Origin: Acanthococcus lagerstroemiae
Taxonomy: Eukaryota > Arthropoda > Insecta > Hemiptera > Eriococcidae
DNA length: 64,000 nt
Assembly: GCA_031841125.1 (NCBI GenBank)
Contig: CM063111.1
Span: 55,985,535-56,049,534 of the forward strand
Reading direction: 5' to 3'
Within the stretch, counting starts at the first letter, position 1. The number at the start of each line of letters is the position of its first letter. Positions 12,801 to 27,800 of the stretch are shown here, one piece after another. The notes beneath the pieces are model-generated. The model was not told the origin of the DNA. It did not search any database and saw only the letters and a program-made list of their open reading frames with translations. A program made the position numbers and the translations under genes.

Positions 12801-15800
12801 CTCCAAAAAATCAATTTGCGAGTCCCAAATTTTTAAAGGCGTTTGATAAATTCTTAAAACGTTTGAAAACATTTTTTCGCTTTTCTAAAATTTTTGTTTT
12901 ACATGAATGCATAAATAAATTAATTTGAAATTCCTTTTCCATTTTTAAAGATTTATGTTGAATGTTCAATGTTCAATGTTTTATTGATCACACGAGAATA
13001 AAAAGAAAATAAAACGTATAGCTTCAGATCTACATACTTAATTTATTATCATAATTAGGTACGTCTTCACATTTTTGTTACAAATAAAATTAAAAATTCA
13101 ATCAGAATAATTGTACTTTCCGTTCTTTTTGATCGATAAAAGCTCTCAGAATGTCGCGAGCATCAATTTTTTCGATCGTTCATGTTCAAAAGCAAGAAAA
13201 GCTGACTTCCGAATGCTTTTAGTAGTCAATGACATTCGAGACGGCATGACTTACGATTTATTATTCAGTTATTTTACATACTATAGTCAGAAAATACGAG
13301 TCCACCTTAAGATATACTCATGGTTACGGGGCCTATTTCGTAAATACTTATCTTACGTCTTTAAGTATCTCTGTTCACTCCGCCGACGAATCCAAATAAT
13401 TTTTTTTTATGTAAGAAGGCAATTCCTAAGAGGGACTTGGAATTTAGCCATCTGATGTGTATGCGTCAATATGAGCGTGAGGAAAACCGGTCCATGAAGA
13501 AGAAAACGAGAGTGAAGAAGAAAGAATCAAAATTATGTACTTCGTGAACAGCGTTGCCAACTTTTGATAATAAGGTTGCCATATTTTCAACAAAAAAAAA
13601 ATACTGTATTTTAACCCTTATTACCGTACACCATAATTCGAAATTTTCGCAAAAGTGCAGAAAAATGTTTCACAATTAACTTTTTTTTTTTTTTTGGCAA
13701 GTTGCAAGGTGCACCCGGGTCTCCACCCAGTAACTACCACATTACACTATCTCACTAACATTTTAACATTTCAAAAAGATGTTCATCATAATCATGAACT
13801 CCCTCGACAGGGCTCACCTCGCCGTCACACCGCCTTCCTGCGTCGCCACACGTACAAAAATGAGGAGGTGATGAGGGATGAAGGAAGGAAGCGAGTCTGT
13901 CTGTGGTGCACCCGAATTTCAGGTTAATGCTGTGTGAGCTTTGCCTTGGTCAATAGGGGTCCCATGGCGGCCCTGGCAAGACAGCGCGAATCCGAAGCAG
14001 ACAGGTAAAATGGGGGCTCGGGCCAGTCTCAATGCGTCCCTCTGGTCACTGATGCGATACTCGAAAGATTTGTTTATTTGTTTGTTGTTTTTTTTCTCAA
14101 TAAAAAAACATTTTGGTTGAAAAATCGGCAAATTTTCAGGTTTTACAAATTTTGTCGGCGAATTTTCAATTTTCAAAAAATATATGTCAGCAAATTTTGT
14201 CTCTACCAAGGAGATGAAGTGTTTTACGTTCTATTTTTATTTTGGATTTTGCTTACGACAACTGGAGTATTGTGCGTTTCGTACTTTCCTAAAAGTAACA
14301 GACCCTCCTCGAGTAACGATGTTACTAGTTACAGGGTGTTTAGCAAATTTGAAAATCAAAAATATTGGACTTTTATTGGATTTCTATTGGACTGTTCTCA
14401 GGCTTTTTATGTTTTACCACGACTACAAAAAAGAAGGGACCATGCAGAGTATGCTTGAGTACTTTGGAAGTATAAAAAATACGTCCAAAAAAGTTAGGTT
14501 GGGATTTCTGGTTCCAAGAAATAATAATGCATGATTCCCAATTTTTCAATTTTTATTGGATCTGTATTAAAATTTATTAAAATTATTAAACTTTTATTGG
14601 ACTTCATGGACCATTTTTCAAATATTGGACTTTTATTGGACTTATCGGCCCAGTAGACACCCTGTTGTATTATGCATTAATTGCTATGTAAGCTTACTTT
14701 CAATAAAATAAACTTCGGATTTTTTTCTTTCTAATTTTTGTGAAACTTTACAGTGATAAGAAAACCTCTTTTCAAACCATTGTTTAACAATTGAGTACAT
14801 CCTCATACTACGAAATTATTTTTATCCAACATGAAATTGATAAATACTATTTTTCCAAACAGCATCGAATGAGTAAACTGGGTTTTTTATTTGACTGAAA
14901 TGGAGAGTGAGGTAAAAACCGGAGAGTGAGGTAAAAACCGGAGAGTGAAGTAAAAATTTTTACCTCACGGCTTGCCTACGACACGTGACGAAAACACGAA
15001 AAGTCGCAGTCGTGAATTACATGCCCTGTAGGAGTGCTACAATCGCTGAACAACGGTGATCTGATAAGACTGGATGTAATCTTTTAATTGTGAGTAGATT
15101 TTTGAATTTTAATAGGTAATTTATATATTTGTCACGCAAAAATATTTTAATATTCTTTAATTTCCAAAATTAATATTAATTCTAAATTAACTTAAAATAT
15201 TATAATGAAATTAATTAAAAATGTTATTAATATTAAAACCCCTTCAAATTTATATTCTTTATGAAATATTGGATCTTTAATTTCTTTATTAATTTTATTT
15301 CAAATTTTTATTGGTTTAATTTTATCCATAAATTACTTCAATAATTTTAATCCTTTTATTTCTTCATTTAATATTTATTATAATGTTAATTATGGGTGAT
15401 TAATACGAAATATCATCTTCCACAAACCCCCTTCTTCCCCTCTCATTTCTCTCCCCCTCGTGTGTGTCTGTCTGTCTGTCTCTCTTTCTCTTATTTAGTT
15501 CTTATTTTATTATTATTTTTTCTTTTATCAAGTTTTTATTTTACTATTATTTTTTCTTTTAGGTGTTCAGTTTTTATTTTACTGCTTTTGTGTCCCCCCG
15601 TCTCCCGTAAATGGCCGTGTGGCTGTGTGGAGCTTGTAATAAATAAAATAAAATAATTGTTTCTATCGATGTGGACGATATATTTAACTTCATCCGTCAA
15701 GAATACAGTGGCGGAACCAAGGGCAGGCCTGGGTGGGCCTGGGTGGGCCAGGCCCTTCCAAAAATTTTTGTGGCCCGCCCAATTTTTTTTGAACGATCTG

Positions 15801-18800
15801 AAATTTTTTAACGAAAAATAACTCATTTACAATAGACGAAAAGAATTCAAAAATAAAATACTTATAATCGACTTGCTAAAAGTTTAAATTTAGATAATGT
15901 TGTAGAGAATTTTGCTCTTCATCATAAAAATAGTCGTATTCTTTTATATTAATTGTTAATATTATGTAAGTACATACATGTACAAATTTTTATAACATGT
16001 ACATAGTTTCATTCAAGCCGGCGTTTTATTCAAAAAATCCCCGTCCTTAAAGCGCTTTCTAGACGGTCAATATTATTGACCAATATTCTAGTTCTTGACA
16101 ATATTATTGACCGTGTGAGGGTATTCAGTCAAAAATATTGACACATGCATCAATTCTTGAAACTCGTTCAAGAATTGAGACTGCTTCAATAAATATCAGA
16201 ACAGTTCTGATATTCTTGACGCTTTGTCAATATTCTTGTTCAGGTTATCATTTTTATCAGTGAACGAAGATCGTGTACATTTCAATTCGTGTTTCATCCG
16301 TACTGGAAAAAGTAAGTAATTTTTGATCGTTCGAGGGAAACCGTCAATATTTCTGTTTACTTGTCTCAATATTTTTGACGTCAATATTATTGACCGTCTA
16401 GAAAGCGCTTAACAATCCGGCCCTTCTGTGCCCACCCGAAAAAAACTCGTAGTTCCGCCATTGCAAGAATATCGGTAACCCATTCGTTTTAGCCATGCAG
16501 CTTATGAAAGCTAGTCACATTTTCAATGTAATGATAAAGCAGTAGCAAAGCCTTTGTCCAACAAAATACCTTTCCGAGGATTACGTTTCTCGAGAATTTT
16601 GGAATCTCTGACTGTGAATTTATCGCACGCTTCTCTTCAAAACATTTTGCTCGTGAATGTAGTTCCTCGGGAAGATGGAGCTCCTAGCATGAATTTCACT
16701 ATATGTGGATTTCCTTATAACAGGAATGCGTTCCAATGTTACAATTCAAATTTAAGTAAAATATAACAATACCGACTATAATTGATATATTGCAAATTAC
16801 AGAAATTGAAACATAAAAATTATCGTCTACCTACTATCTCGATGCGAATGTGCACGTATGTCAATTCGTGTATTGACTCGCAATTCGCAACTACACTCCT
16901 CATTATTATGTTGGATAAAGTTACGTTCGTCACTCGTGGAAAAGTGAGCCAACACTGCTCGTGCAATTAACGAAACTCGCCTGCGGCTCGTTTTGTTAAC
17001 TTTGCACTCGCAGGTAAAATTGCTCACTTTACCCACTTGTAACGAAAATGAACTATTATCGGAATCGATATGGTTGCCGGTATTATTGGTGCAAAATTCA
17101 GTACTATACGTGCATTCCTAACTTTTTTACATTTTTCTTTCACAAATGAGTTTTTCCATAAGATTATACGTAAATTGCGATGTGAATCAGTTAAAAACAG
17201 AGTTTTTACAGACGGCGCTATCTTGCGGCGCGTTCTCGAAGTATTACAAAACCTCGGACAGCCGTCAGTACGGGCGAGATAGGCTCGTGTCACTCTCTAT
17301 CTTTATGTTGTACCGTGTTTCGAAATAATATTAATAGCGATTGGAGCGTAATCAACGTTTTCAGGATGAGCCACGGATGTCGAAACCCATCGATTTCTAT
17401 CGAGATTGGTTCGGTTCTTCATCCTGTGTAACTGTGGTCGAGTTCGGGTACTTCCTTTTTCAGTGTCAAGAGTTCGGGTTCTTTTAAAACAGGATTTTGG
17501 GTGTACTTACGGTGTCCCTTGTATTACAAGTTTCCGCCAATCAATTGAGTACGCACTGAAATCTGTTCTAATGGACCTAGAAACTCGCCATAAGAAATTT
17601 GAGCTCAGTCTGAGATTATTAACCGGTGGCGATTTGACCTTTAAATTATGTGGAATACTGAGATTTTACTAAAAACCGCGAATATCTCGGAACATATCAA
17701 CTTCAAGACCAAAATGCATATGACATAAAATGTTCCCTGTTAGATTTTCTATAAATAAGATTCTATACAACTTTTCCCTAGAACGTATATTTACCGAGAT
17801 AATCGCAGAAATGTGTGAAAGTTTCGAGGAACGTGGCGTTTGTTATTTTTTCTTTCATGGCCGAGCTTTACTAGCTAAATCGCAGTTACCTAAAAAAATG
17901 TTCACTTTAGGACCAAAATGCAAATAACATAAAATGTTCCTTGTTAAATTTTCTATAAAAAGATCCCATACAACTTTTCTTTAGGTAACATATTTATCAA
18001 AATAATCGCAAAAATGCGTGGAATTTTCGAAAAACAGGTTTTGTCATTATTTTACGACTGGAATATCCATTAACGTCGGGTAATGCACGCTACAATATAA
18101 CTTCGGTTCCTGTCTACGGGACAAGCGCCCCAGTTTGCCCCCCCCCCACACCTGACTACGCCCATGACAGTTTGTTGGGTACCTACCACAGAGTAGACCT
18201 CGGATTGTATATGTATATTAACAATAGTCAACAATTTGCACATAAGATATTATATTGTGCTGTTAAGGAACCGACACGTGTTCTCGGAATTCAGGGTCAT
18301 TTTCTATGGGTAAATCGCTGTTTCCTATTGTTGATATACATCATCTCAAGTCCACGATACCAGGTCTTCAACGGAATCTTAGAATGCTCAAAACTCAATA
18401 TAAACAGTTTGTTGACCCTAGATCGCAAATTTTGGTTTTCTTCAATCATTGAATTTGGAATTAGTTATGGCTCATGAATACGTAGTTAACGTTTCAATCC
18501 TAGGCTCTTCCGCAAATTTTCTATCACTAGGGTCAGACCAACAGTCCTACCGCTTGCAAATACAAGCTTTTAACAATCGCAAACACTTCTGCGTGTGTCC
18601 ATCTTCACCCATTGAACGATGAAATGGAGAAAAGCATCTGGAGAAGTGGTTACGTTGCTCGAGCAAGTAAGGAAACATAAGTACTTGGGAAGTGCCAGTT
18701 TTCGCTAAGGACACTACAATAAACATTAGAGGAAGCAGCGATTTGTCTATAGAAAATAACTCGAAATTCTGAGAATACGTGACTGTTCCTTAACAGCACA

Positions 18801-21800
18801 ATATTATACCCAGAGACCGGATTCTTCGGTATTAAAAGATAGGAAATTCGGCAGCAACATCTGCAGAATTGGGCATTCTCAAAAAAAAAAAAAAACTTTT
18901 CCACAAAATAATCTGATAAATCAAAATTTTAAAGTAAAATCACAAAAAATTCTGATTATACATAATGATAAGATATCTTTCTAAATTTTGCTGAGTGAAT
19001 TGATGGCGCCTGTCACTTCATATTAATTTGTAAGCTCAGAATGAACTCTCTAAATCAACAAATCGATGGCTACCAATACACCTGTCGTATGTCCACTTTT
19101 GCTAGTTTTGAGATAATCGCAAATGAAGTTTTCAACAATGCTGTTCGTTTAATTACAATGATAATTCGCTTGTGGCAAATTATTTAAATGATTAATCATT
19201 CCGTTTGAAATTAATAATTTTACATCGCAAAATAAATTTCTACACTTGAATGGAGATAATGAATGAAAATAAATGTAAGATGTGGACATAGCTCATTTGC
19301 ATTTTAATGATACAGACATAACACAAATAACACATTAACATTCGATGGATTTTGGATAATTTTCGTCATAAAGTTTGTAACTCCGGCCCTCTTTTATACT
19401 CATAGCACAATGTTTTCCAATTGTAGGGCTCTATAGTTTCACCTGGGTATACTAAGCCACCATTTTGGTTCATACTGCGCCCGTCGATGCCGAATTGACT
19501 ACGCGTTACGCTCCGCATAGTCGGATTCGGCATCCACGGGCGCAGTATGAACCAAAATGGCGGCTTAGTATACCCAGGTGAAACTATAGAGCCCTACCAA
19601 TTGCTGGAAATAGAAATAAGCCATAAGTTTAAGCCAATCAATTCATAAGCTATAAGCATCAGCCATATTTTCAAGGTCGTAAGCAAAAGCCATAAGTTTA
19701 AGCTTTATTGATTGGCTTATCATCCCTGTTCTCCGCACATCAAATAATTTCATTGATTAAAGACAATGTTTATCGTGTTTACCTCCATGTTTAAATAATT
19801 ATTGAGGCCTTCCATTCCAAACCGGCCTAATATCCAGATTCCAGAATGTTTGTGTAATCATTGGATGATAGCGCAGCAGTAATAATATTAATATTATTAA
19901 TAAAAAAATTGTACTCTGTCCTGTTGATAGAAAATTATGGACATACCACATTTGTATTGGTGCTGAAAATTCATCTTTGGACATAACACATTTGTATTTT
20001 AGGGAAGAACTCGGTGAATTTTATTGACTTTCAATTTTAGACCAATCTACTTGAAAGACGTAGCAACACTGTACCCGAAACCGTCAAAACCCAAAAATTG
20101 GAAATTTTGGACATATGACAGGTGTATTGGTAGCCATCGAAATACTAGCGGAGTAAAATTATGTGTAGACAGTAACTGTGGATCATGAGAAACCGTATTA
20201 GTTACATGGTAAGAAGTGTCACTGAAAGAAATACTCAATTCTCGAAGTAACGCAAACCCTTCATTTTTTGAAAAAACTGGTTCTAATTTTTGCTGAAGTG
20301 GGTATCCTTGAGCTCCTGGAATGATCCGAATTTTTCGACGCATTTCTATGATCTCGACTTGATCGTGTAAAGACAAACCTCGCATTTCCAGTTTCCTAAT
20401 CTTTTCAGGGAGAAACAAAAGATAGATCTGTATGAAAGCGAGGTCAGATTGATTCTATACATTTCCACTTTCAAATATATACCTTTTCCCCCTTTACCAT
20501 CATGTGTTGACAAAATAGCATATTTTGGCATTTTTCGACAATAAAAAATCTTTTCTCAGCCCCCTACCACCATGATTCGTGCTTATCTCTCAAAATAACT
20601 CGTTTGCCTATCAAGGAAATGACTTGACAAATGCCGAGGAATCCGGTCTCTAGTTATATCTTATGCGCAAATTGTTGACTGTTGATATACATACATAATC
20701 CGAGATTACTTTGTAGTAGAGTGCCCAACAAACTGTCATGGGCGTAGCCAGATGGGAGGAGGGGGAAAACTGGAGCACTTGCCCCAGTAGACAGAGACTG
20801 ACCCGACATTAATAGATCAATGATAGAGGGGCGTATGGCGATGCACGCATGCCAAATTGGCCCCGGGACACAGCACCCCCTACCCCGAAAACGCTCCAAA
20901 TGGCCTGCGTCAGAATAGGGGGGGATCGATTTGGGGTAGCTCCTGCTACCCCCATTTCTCCGGTCGCCTCTTCACGGCGGCGAACATTAATAGGTATTTC
21001 AGCCAAAAAATAATTTTAAAAAGCCCATGTTTTTCGAAAATTTCACGCATTTTCGCGATTATCTCGGTAATACGTTTTCTAAAGAAAGGTTGTATGGGAC
21101 CCTTTCATAGAAAATTTAACAAGGGACATTTTATGTTACCTGCATTTTGGTCCTGAAGTGAACATTTTTTTAGATAACTGCGATTTAACTAGTAAAGATC
21201 GGTTATGAAAGAAAAAATAATAAACCACGTTCCTTGAAACTTTCACCCATGTTTGCGATTATCTCGATAAATATGCGTTCAAGGGAGAAGTTGTATGGGA
21301 TCTTTTTCATAGGAAATGTAACAAGGAGTATTTTATGTTATATACATTTTGGTCCTGAAGTTGATATGTTCCGAGATATTTGCGGTTTTCTTTTTTTAAT
21401 CTCAGTATAACACATAACTTAAAGGTCGAAAAACCACGGGTTAATGACCTTAGATTGAGCTCAAATTTTTTATGGCGAGTTTCTAGGTCCATTGGAACAA
21501 AGTTCAGTGCGTACCTACTCGATTTGCGAAAACTTTTAAAATAAGGAACACCCTAGTGTACATGATTCGATTGCACTTGAGTTTTTGAAGATCAAGCTAG
21601 GATTTGGGGCGGAGTTCGAGCTTGGTTTTGGATTTAAATTTTTTAGATTCAAGTTTCCTCAGGTGTGCATGGAAAATGTAAACCCGAATTCAAAATGTAG
21701 TTGCCTGGTGTAATGAAACTAGGAAGTTCCATAAACTTATTATTGCGCTGGTAAATTACTAGGATAAATCAGCTACACCATAGGTATTGTGTGTGCATGT

Positions 21801-24800
21801 GCCGACTTCATTTTTATAAAATATGTGTGACCTGGAATCATGAAATGTGCCTCTTGTGCGAAAACAGGTTCTTGAGACAAGCGAGTGTAAAGATGGGATG
21901 ATGGTAGTGGTGCGCACAGATGTACGTAGCGTGTTCATCTGTGGTGGTGCGTTTATGCGTTGCTATGGCAACCACGTTTCAAATTCTTGTTCTTTGTCAT
22001 TCCCATAGGCCCATTTCACACGACGCCATAAACGGATATTTGTAAATTCTCGACGTAATTTTTAAATGCAATTTGTGGAAGAACTAATAAAGATAGGTAG
22101 CTGCGATTTATTTCATTCGAAAGAGCGTGATGTTTTTATATAAGAATTGAATGCGTCCATTGATAAAGGGCCTAAGTACGAAAATGACGTTTTGAGAAAC
22201 AAGCGTTTGAAAGTTTGAGCTTATATCTAGTAATCTAATAATGATTATTTGGGTAATAATTAATATTATGTTATAAAGTTGGAAGTCCCATTATGCAATC
22301 TTAAAGTATGAAGAGCTGAGGTCAAATGTAGGCGGAGATATGGATTGTGAAGTGTGACAGAAAGTTGAGCCCTTTTTCCTTGGATTACTTTTTCTACTTC
22401 TTTTTCAATAGAAAACGAATACTGAAAAAGATTAAATACACATACATGCTCTCAGGGGCGTAATCACGGTTTTCTTGGGGGAACTGAACCCTTCCCCCCT
22501 TTGCATCAGCCGAAAATATAAAAAAATTAAAATTTATTCCGGTAATAGTAAGTATTACACCTGTAATGTTATAAAAATGAAACGACCCCCGCCCCCTTCA
22601 TACCAAGTCGAGCTACGCCACTGCATGCTTTGAAGTTCATGTATTATTAATGAGAAAAATAATAATAACACTGAAGAGAAGACAAATCCTGAACTATAAT
22701 CATCGATATCACGGAGCTTACTCTATTGTTTTTCAGAACAGTTGTGTTTGATCCCCTATTGCGGCCGTTTGGCGCTAGATAGCGCTGTAATGTGAGGTGT
22801 TTATAGTGTTCTTGACCTGTCGAATCGAACATCATTTATTGAAGAAGGGCCTAAGTGAACTTTGGCCCTCTATGGACGCATTCAATTGTCAAGAAAGTGA
22901 AAAGTGATTTTTTGACACCAGAGGCTCATTTCATGATTCCAGGTCACATTTATACATAATATAATTGGTAAACTGATAACGAGTATCTACGCTGCATGCA
23001 GATACGTCAGTACATGGATATGTCTTATGGCAGACGGTATTAAAATAGGAAATTTCTTTTCCAGCAGAAGACGAACACGGTCGCGAAGTGCCCAAGAACG
23101 AGTTACTCATCGAGAGCGACGAAGACCCGCACATAAACATCGGTCCGCATTTCCAGGCGAGCATAGAACCCTGTCGCGAGAACTCGCACCCCGGCAAGAT
23201 CACTTCTCACGAGGACGTAGTTTGGGAGCCGGCCATCAAACACGGAATTATGGATAATGAGCGTAAGACGCGACAAATACGAGTTATTAACTATGACACG
23301 TGACACGTGACGTGATATGATGTAACATGGCGTGACGCGTCGACATTTTAAACTCGGGTTCTCGACGTTTCGCTTCAGTTATTATGATATAGCTTGTATT
23401 ACGACAGCGATCGTTTACCAAATGATGATAATTATTAATAACGATGTAAAATGTCTTTTGCAGTTGACATGTATTTAGAATTTGCATGCTGCGCTGCGCT
23501 CCCAGGTGGCGGACGTAATAAAGAATACGCCCTACATGTATTGCATTTGTGCCAGGGAAACATTCACGTACGATTTCTATTTTAGCTTTTCAAACGCGCA
23601 AAGGCTTACGTTGCTTTTTATGGCGCCTGAAGAAACGTGCACTCACGTTTCGTGTGACTGCTACATCCCGAGCTGTTTCTAATGCCCTTGTGATGTTCGT
23701 GTTGGTACAGGAAGCGGTGCTGAAGTTGATGCAGTCGAAATTGCATGTGCCCGCCGACCATCCGCTGCTGACGTACGACTACCCGGAAAACGACGCGTGG
23801 ACCGCCGAAGAGATCGACAGTTTTCAGCGATCGATAGTGAAGTTCGATAAAAATTTCACGCGGATAGCGCAACACGTAAGAATTTTGCTGTATCTAGTAA
23901 TAAACATATCAACTGGTAGATAACTAGGATATCAAAAGGTTGCATTAAGTCTGCTTAGATCAATGGAGTTGTCTGAGAGGGTAATGGTCTCGGTGTTGTC
24001 ATGAGCATGGAGTCGTTTCTCGAATTCCGATGAGAGCCTCCCAATTTCACTCGGTATAAATGGGCTTTGCAGGTCTTTGTGGATGTCGTCGTTTCTCAGG
24101 TAGCGATTGGCGTTAACCAGGACTCGAAGGATTATGTTTTTCCTTTGTTCAATGCTCCGTATGTTTGATGGACTTGCCGTTCCCCAGACTGGGACACCAT
24201 ATGTCCAGTTTTTAATGACCGCGTTATAGAGGAGTCGCTTGTTTCCAAGTGAGAGCTTTGATGGACGTCCAAGTAACAAATGGTACGACAAGGTGTTGTT
24301 GAATTGCATCAGTCGCAGTAACTTGGTCGTCTGAGATAGCAAGTAGAGCTGTGTCGTCTGCAAATACGAGATTTGTCTACGTTATCAGCGCCAGGGATAT
24401 TAGATGGATATAGGACATACAATAATGGTCTCAGTACGCTAGCTTGCGAAACTCCGGCACGTAAGGAAGACCGGGGCGTAATGCAAAACGGTTTTCTTTG
24501 CGACATTATCGTAGCTAAAATATTTTCCGCACGTCTGTGGATTGGCAACACTGCGTTGCATTTCCGTATGGAAGTGAAATCTGAATGTTTTGCGTATCTG
24601 TGATATTTTGTGCAAAATGTGATTTTACTGGTAAACATGAAATATTGAAAAATGTAGTTTTCAACGAGTTTTCGAATTTACGTTCACACTGAGTTGAGAA
24701 ACATGAGATTTGCTTATTGATCAACCCCTTCTTTTTCACGCCTCGCGGATCAAATTATAATATTTGTGGATGATATCCAGATCAAACACCCAAGTCGAAC

Positions 24801-27800
24801 AATAATAAATTGGAGCTGTTCATGCGCTCAGATGATTGAGATTTGCTTCAACAACGAAACCATCGTGTTCTTTCAGGCGTTCTGCTGCTCTTTTATAGTC
24901 TTATTACCGGTAGACGATCTGGTACAAAAAGACTCGCATAATGATTCTGCTGAATGATAGATAGGTACGTGTTGCGCGGTAATCTCACACGACGGTGTTT
25001 GCTGTTCGCAGGTGGAAACGAAAACAGCCAAACAGTGCGTGCAGTTTTATTACTTGTGGAAAAAAGCGTGCCCGGAAGAGTACAAACGGTACAGGCTGAA
25101 CTGGAGACGCATAAGAGACATGAACTTCGAGAAAACCGCGATCATTCCCATCGGCAACGTGAATGTAAGAACCATATAACATTAATAAGTATCTGTGATG
25201 TTTATTGCTCCTGAGTCTGAATACATGTGTGATAACGAATTTATGAGTATTTACTCCAGGAGTAAAATACTTATTGGTGGGACTCAAATGTTATCAACAT
25301 CGAAAACCAATTTCCATCGGTTTGCCTAAATAACGTTGAAGTGTTCTAACTTTTGTTTGTAACATTCAATGTGTACTGACATATTGTCATAACATTTTTC
25401 AACCGCAGTGTAAATGCGCCATGGGATGCTAGGTATTCATCAAAATGTAAAAACGTGGTTTTCAAATGGCTTTCCGCCAGATTGTTACGAAAAAACTTGT
25501 CCTAAATTTTACTTCAACGTCTATAAGCTGCCGACTTTTGTTTGAATTTGCCTTGAAAATGAATTTCGGACGCATTGGTGACGAAATAAAAATGCGCGTT
25601 TTCTCAATACATGCTTGAAAGGCGTCTTATTTGTAACCACTTTTCAGTGCGAGAAGTGAAACTTTTGAATCTACAATGCAGTGCACAAACAGTACATCTA
25701 AAAAGTGAGCAAAAATAATCCAGTTTTGCTCTAGTGCAAAAGAGTGACGTCAAATTGTATGTTTATTTGGCAGTAGAAAGAAAAGTAACTGTGTACACTA
25801 GACGGGCAAGAGCGTCGTTTTCGTTGCTTATGCGCATTTTGATGAGCGTTAAAATCAATAATTGGTAATTTGTAATTACTCCCTGCGCTGTTCTGAAGGA
25901 ACTTTTTGAGGGTATACTCTACCATCATAAGTGGAACCATAACAGTTTAGCAGGGGGTGTGGGGGTACGGGGGCGGAGCCCCTGGTAATTTTTTTTTTCT
26001 GAGAGTATACGGTGTATACGGAGTATACCCTTTCGGAACAACGCTGTTACTCCTATAAACTGCTTTTCGAGCATAAATTAAAAAAAAAATAGCTTTTTTT
26101 CTACATGCTCGAAAAGCGTCTTATTTGTAACCACTTTTCAGTGCAAGAAGTGAAATTTCCGAATCGACAATGTAAATAATTTGAGATTTTGACTTCTATT
26201 TCCATCATTGATTTTTATATTATTAAACTTGATAATTAATAATAATATTAATACAGGATGAACTTTATACCCTCCATTATCCATTCAAAATAATATTTCT
26301 ATAAATGTTATTATTTTTTATAGTACATAAACAATACACCAAAAAGGATGCAAAAATAATCCAGTTTTGCACTAGAGCAAAAAAGTGACGTCAAAATTGT
26401 ATGTTTACTTGGCAGTTGGCAGTTGGCAGTAGAAGGAAGGCTCACACTAGACGCACTGGTGCGTCGTTTTCGTCGCTTATGCGTGTTTTGATTGATACCT
26501 AAGCGTTCCAGCAACTCCTATAAACTACTGCTTTTTGAGCATGTATTTTTAAAAAAATAGTTGCAACTTTTGCAAAAAGCGCGTTATTCGCTCGTGCTGT
26601 AAACTTCGCACTCGTCACAAATAACGCGCTTCTTGCACTTGTTGCAAAATATACTATTGCAACTCTGGCAAGAAGCGCATTATTCGCTCGTTCGTTTTGC
26701 ACTCGTCACGAATGACGCGCTTCTTGCACTCGTTGCAAAATATTGGAATTTAAACTCAAAGTAGCTGACATCTGGCGGCGGAATACGTAACTAATGAAAC
26801 CAAGATCTTGGTTCTTATTTACATGCTGTTTAATGAGGCAAAGTAATTTTTTGAAAAATCGTAGCTAATTCAGGAGTGGTTGTTGAGAATTATAATTTGG
26901 TGTGTAAGTACACGAACGTCTTCAGAATGATGAAAAAAATAAGTCCAAACGGAAAATTACTTGGGTGATGTATTACTAGTTTCTGAATGTGCACAGTAGG
27001 TTTTCAAAGGCATTTCTTTCTCTGTGATCCCGGTTTCATCTTATCAGTCTTAGCACAAGAGCGCTCTCTATATTTAGGTTTAAACTCCAATACTATTCTC
27101 CATTTGAAAGTACAGTATCCTAACATTGATAAGAATTATTTTCTTGAGTGTGGAAAGGGAGAAAGACCCGATGCTAGCGCACCACCGGTCTTGGAAGTCC
27201 GAATAACGACTTTTGTACATAGTACATTCGTGCGTAGAACACAAAAGTAGCTAGCTGCTGGAAGAGGTTCAGCTCTTGACTGAAAAATTAGCGACGAGCC
27301 TATCTCTTATTGGCGGGCGTTGGAAAAGATATCAGGAAAAAGACCTATTGGTAATCGTCCTATGACTGATTCGTCTGAATAATGCTATATGCTTATAGAT
27401 AGGTTTATAGGGTGCAAAGACATCGGTACAAACATAATGTTCACTTCGACATACTGATTTACTAATAACGTTTTTACATGTCACATGCTACATATAAATA
27501 ATCTTTCGCTTCTCGCTACTAACTGGTAGCTGGCTATGAACATAAAACTTCGACTATACTGTATGCTTGACGGATAATACTAATATTACTAAACACCAAC
27601 ACTGAACACTAGAACCCTACTCGTAGCTGACGATTCTCGCATCTCGCTCCTCATCAAAACAAGCATATCTTACCTCTTCTAAATCCACTTGAGGAAACAA
27701 TTTCTCTATAGAGTAAAATCCAAAAACAACGTAAGCCTGTATTTTGCTGATAAGAACATTAAGATCAGGGAGTATTTTGCTAATAAAAACACTGAGTTGT

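Noticed and set aside
23876..25011. Host gene nested antisense in the SANT intron
   Set aside because: The protein pieces match Jockey-type reverse transcriptase polyproteins and are frameshifted.
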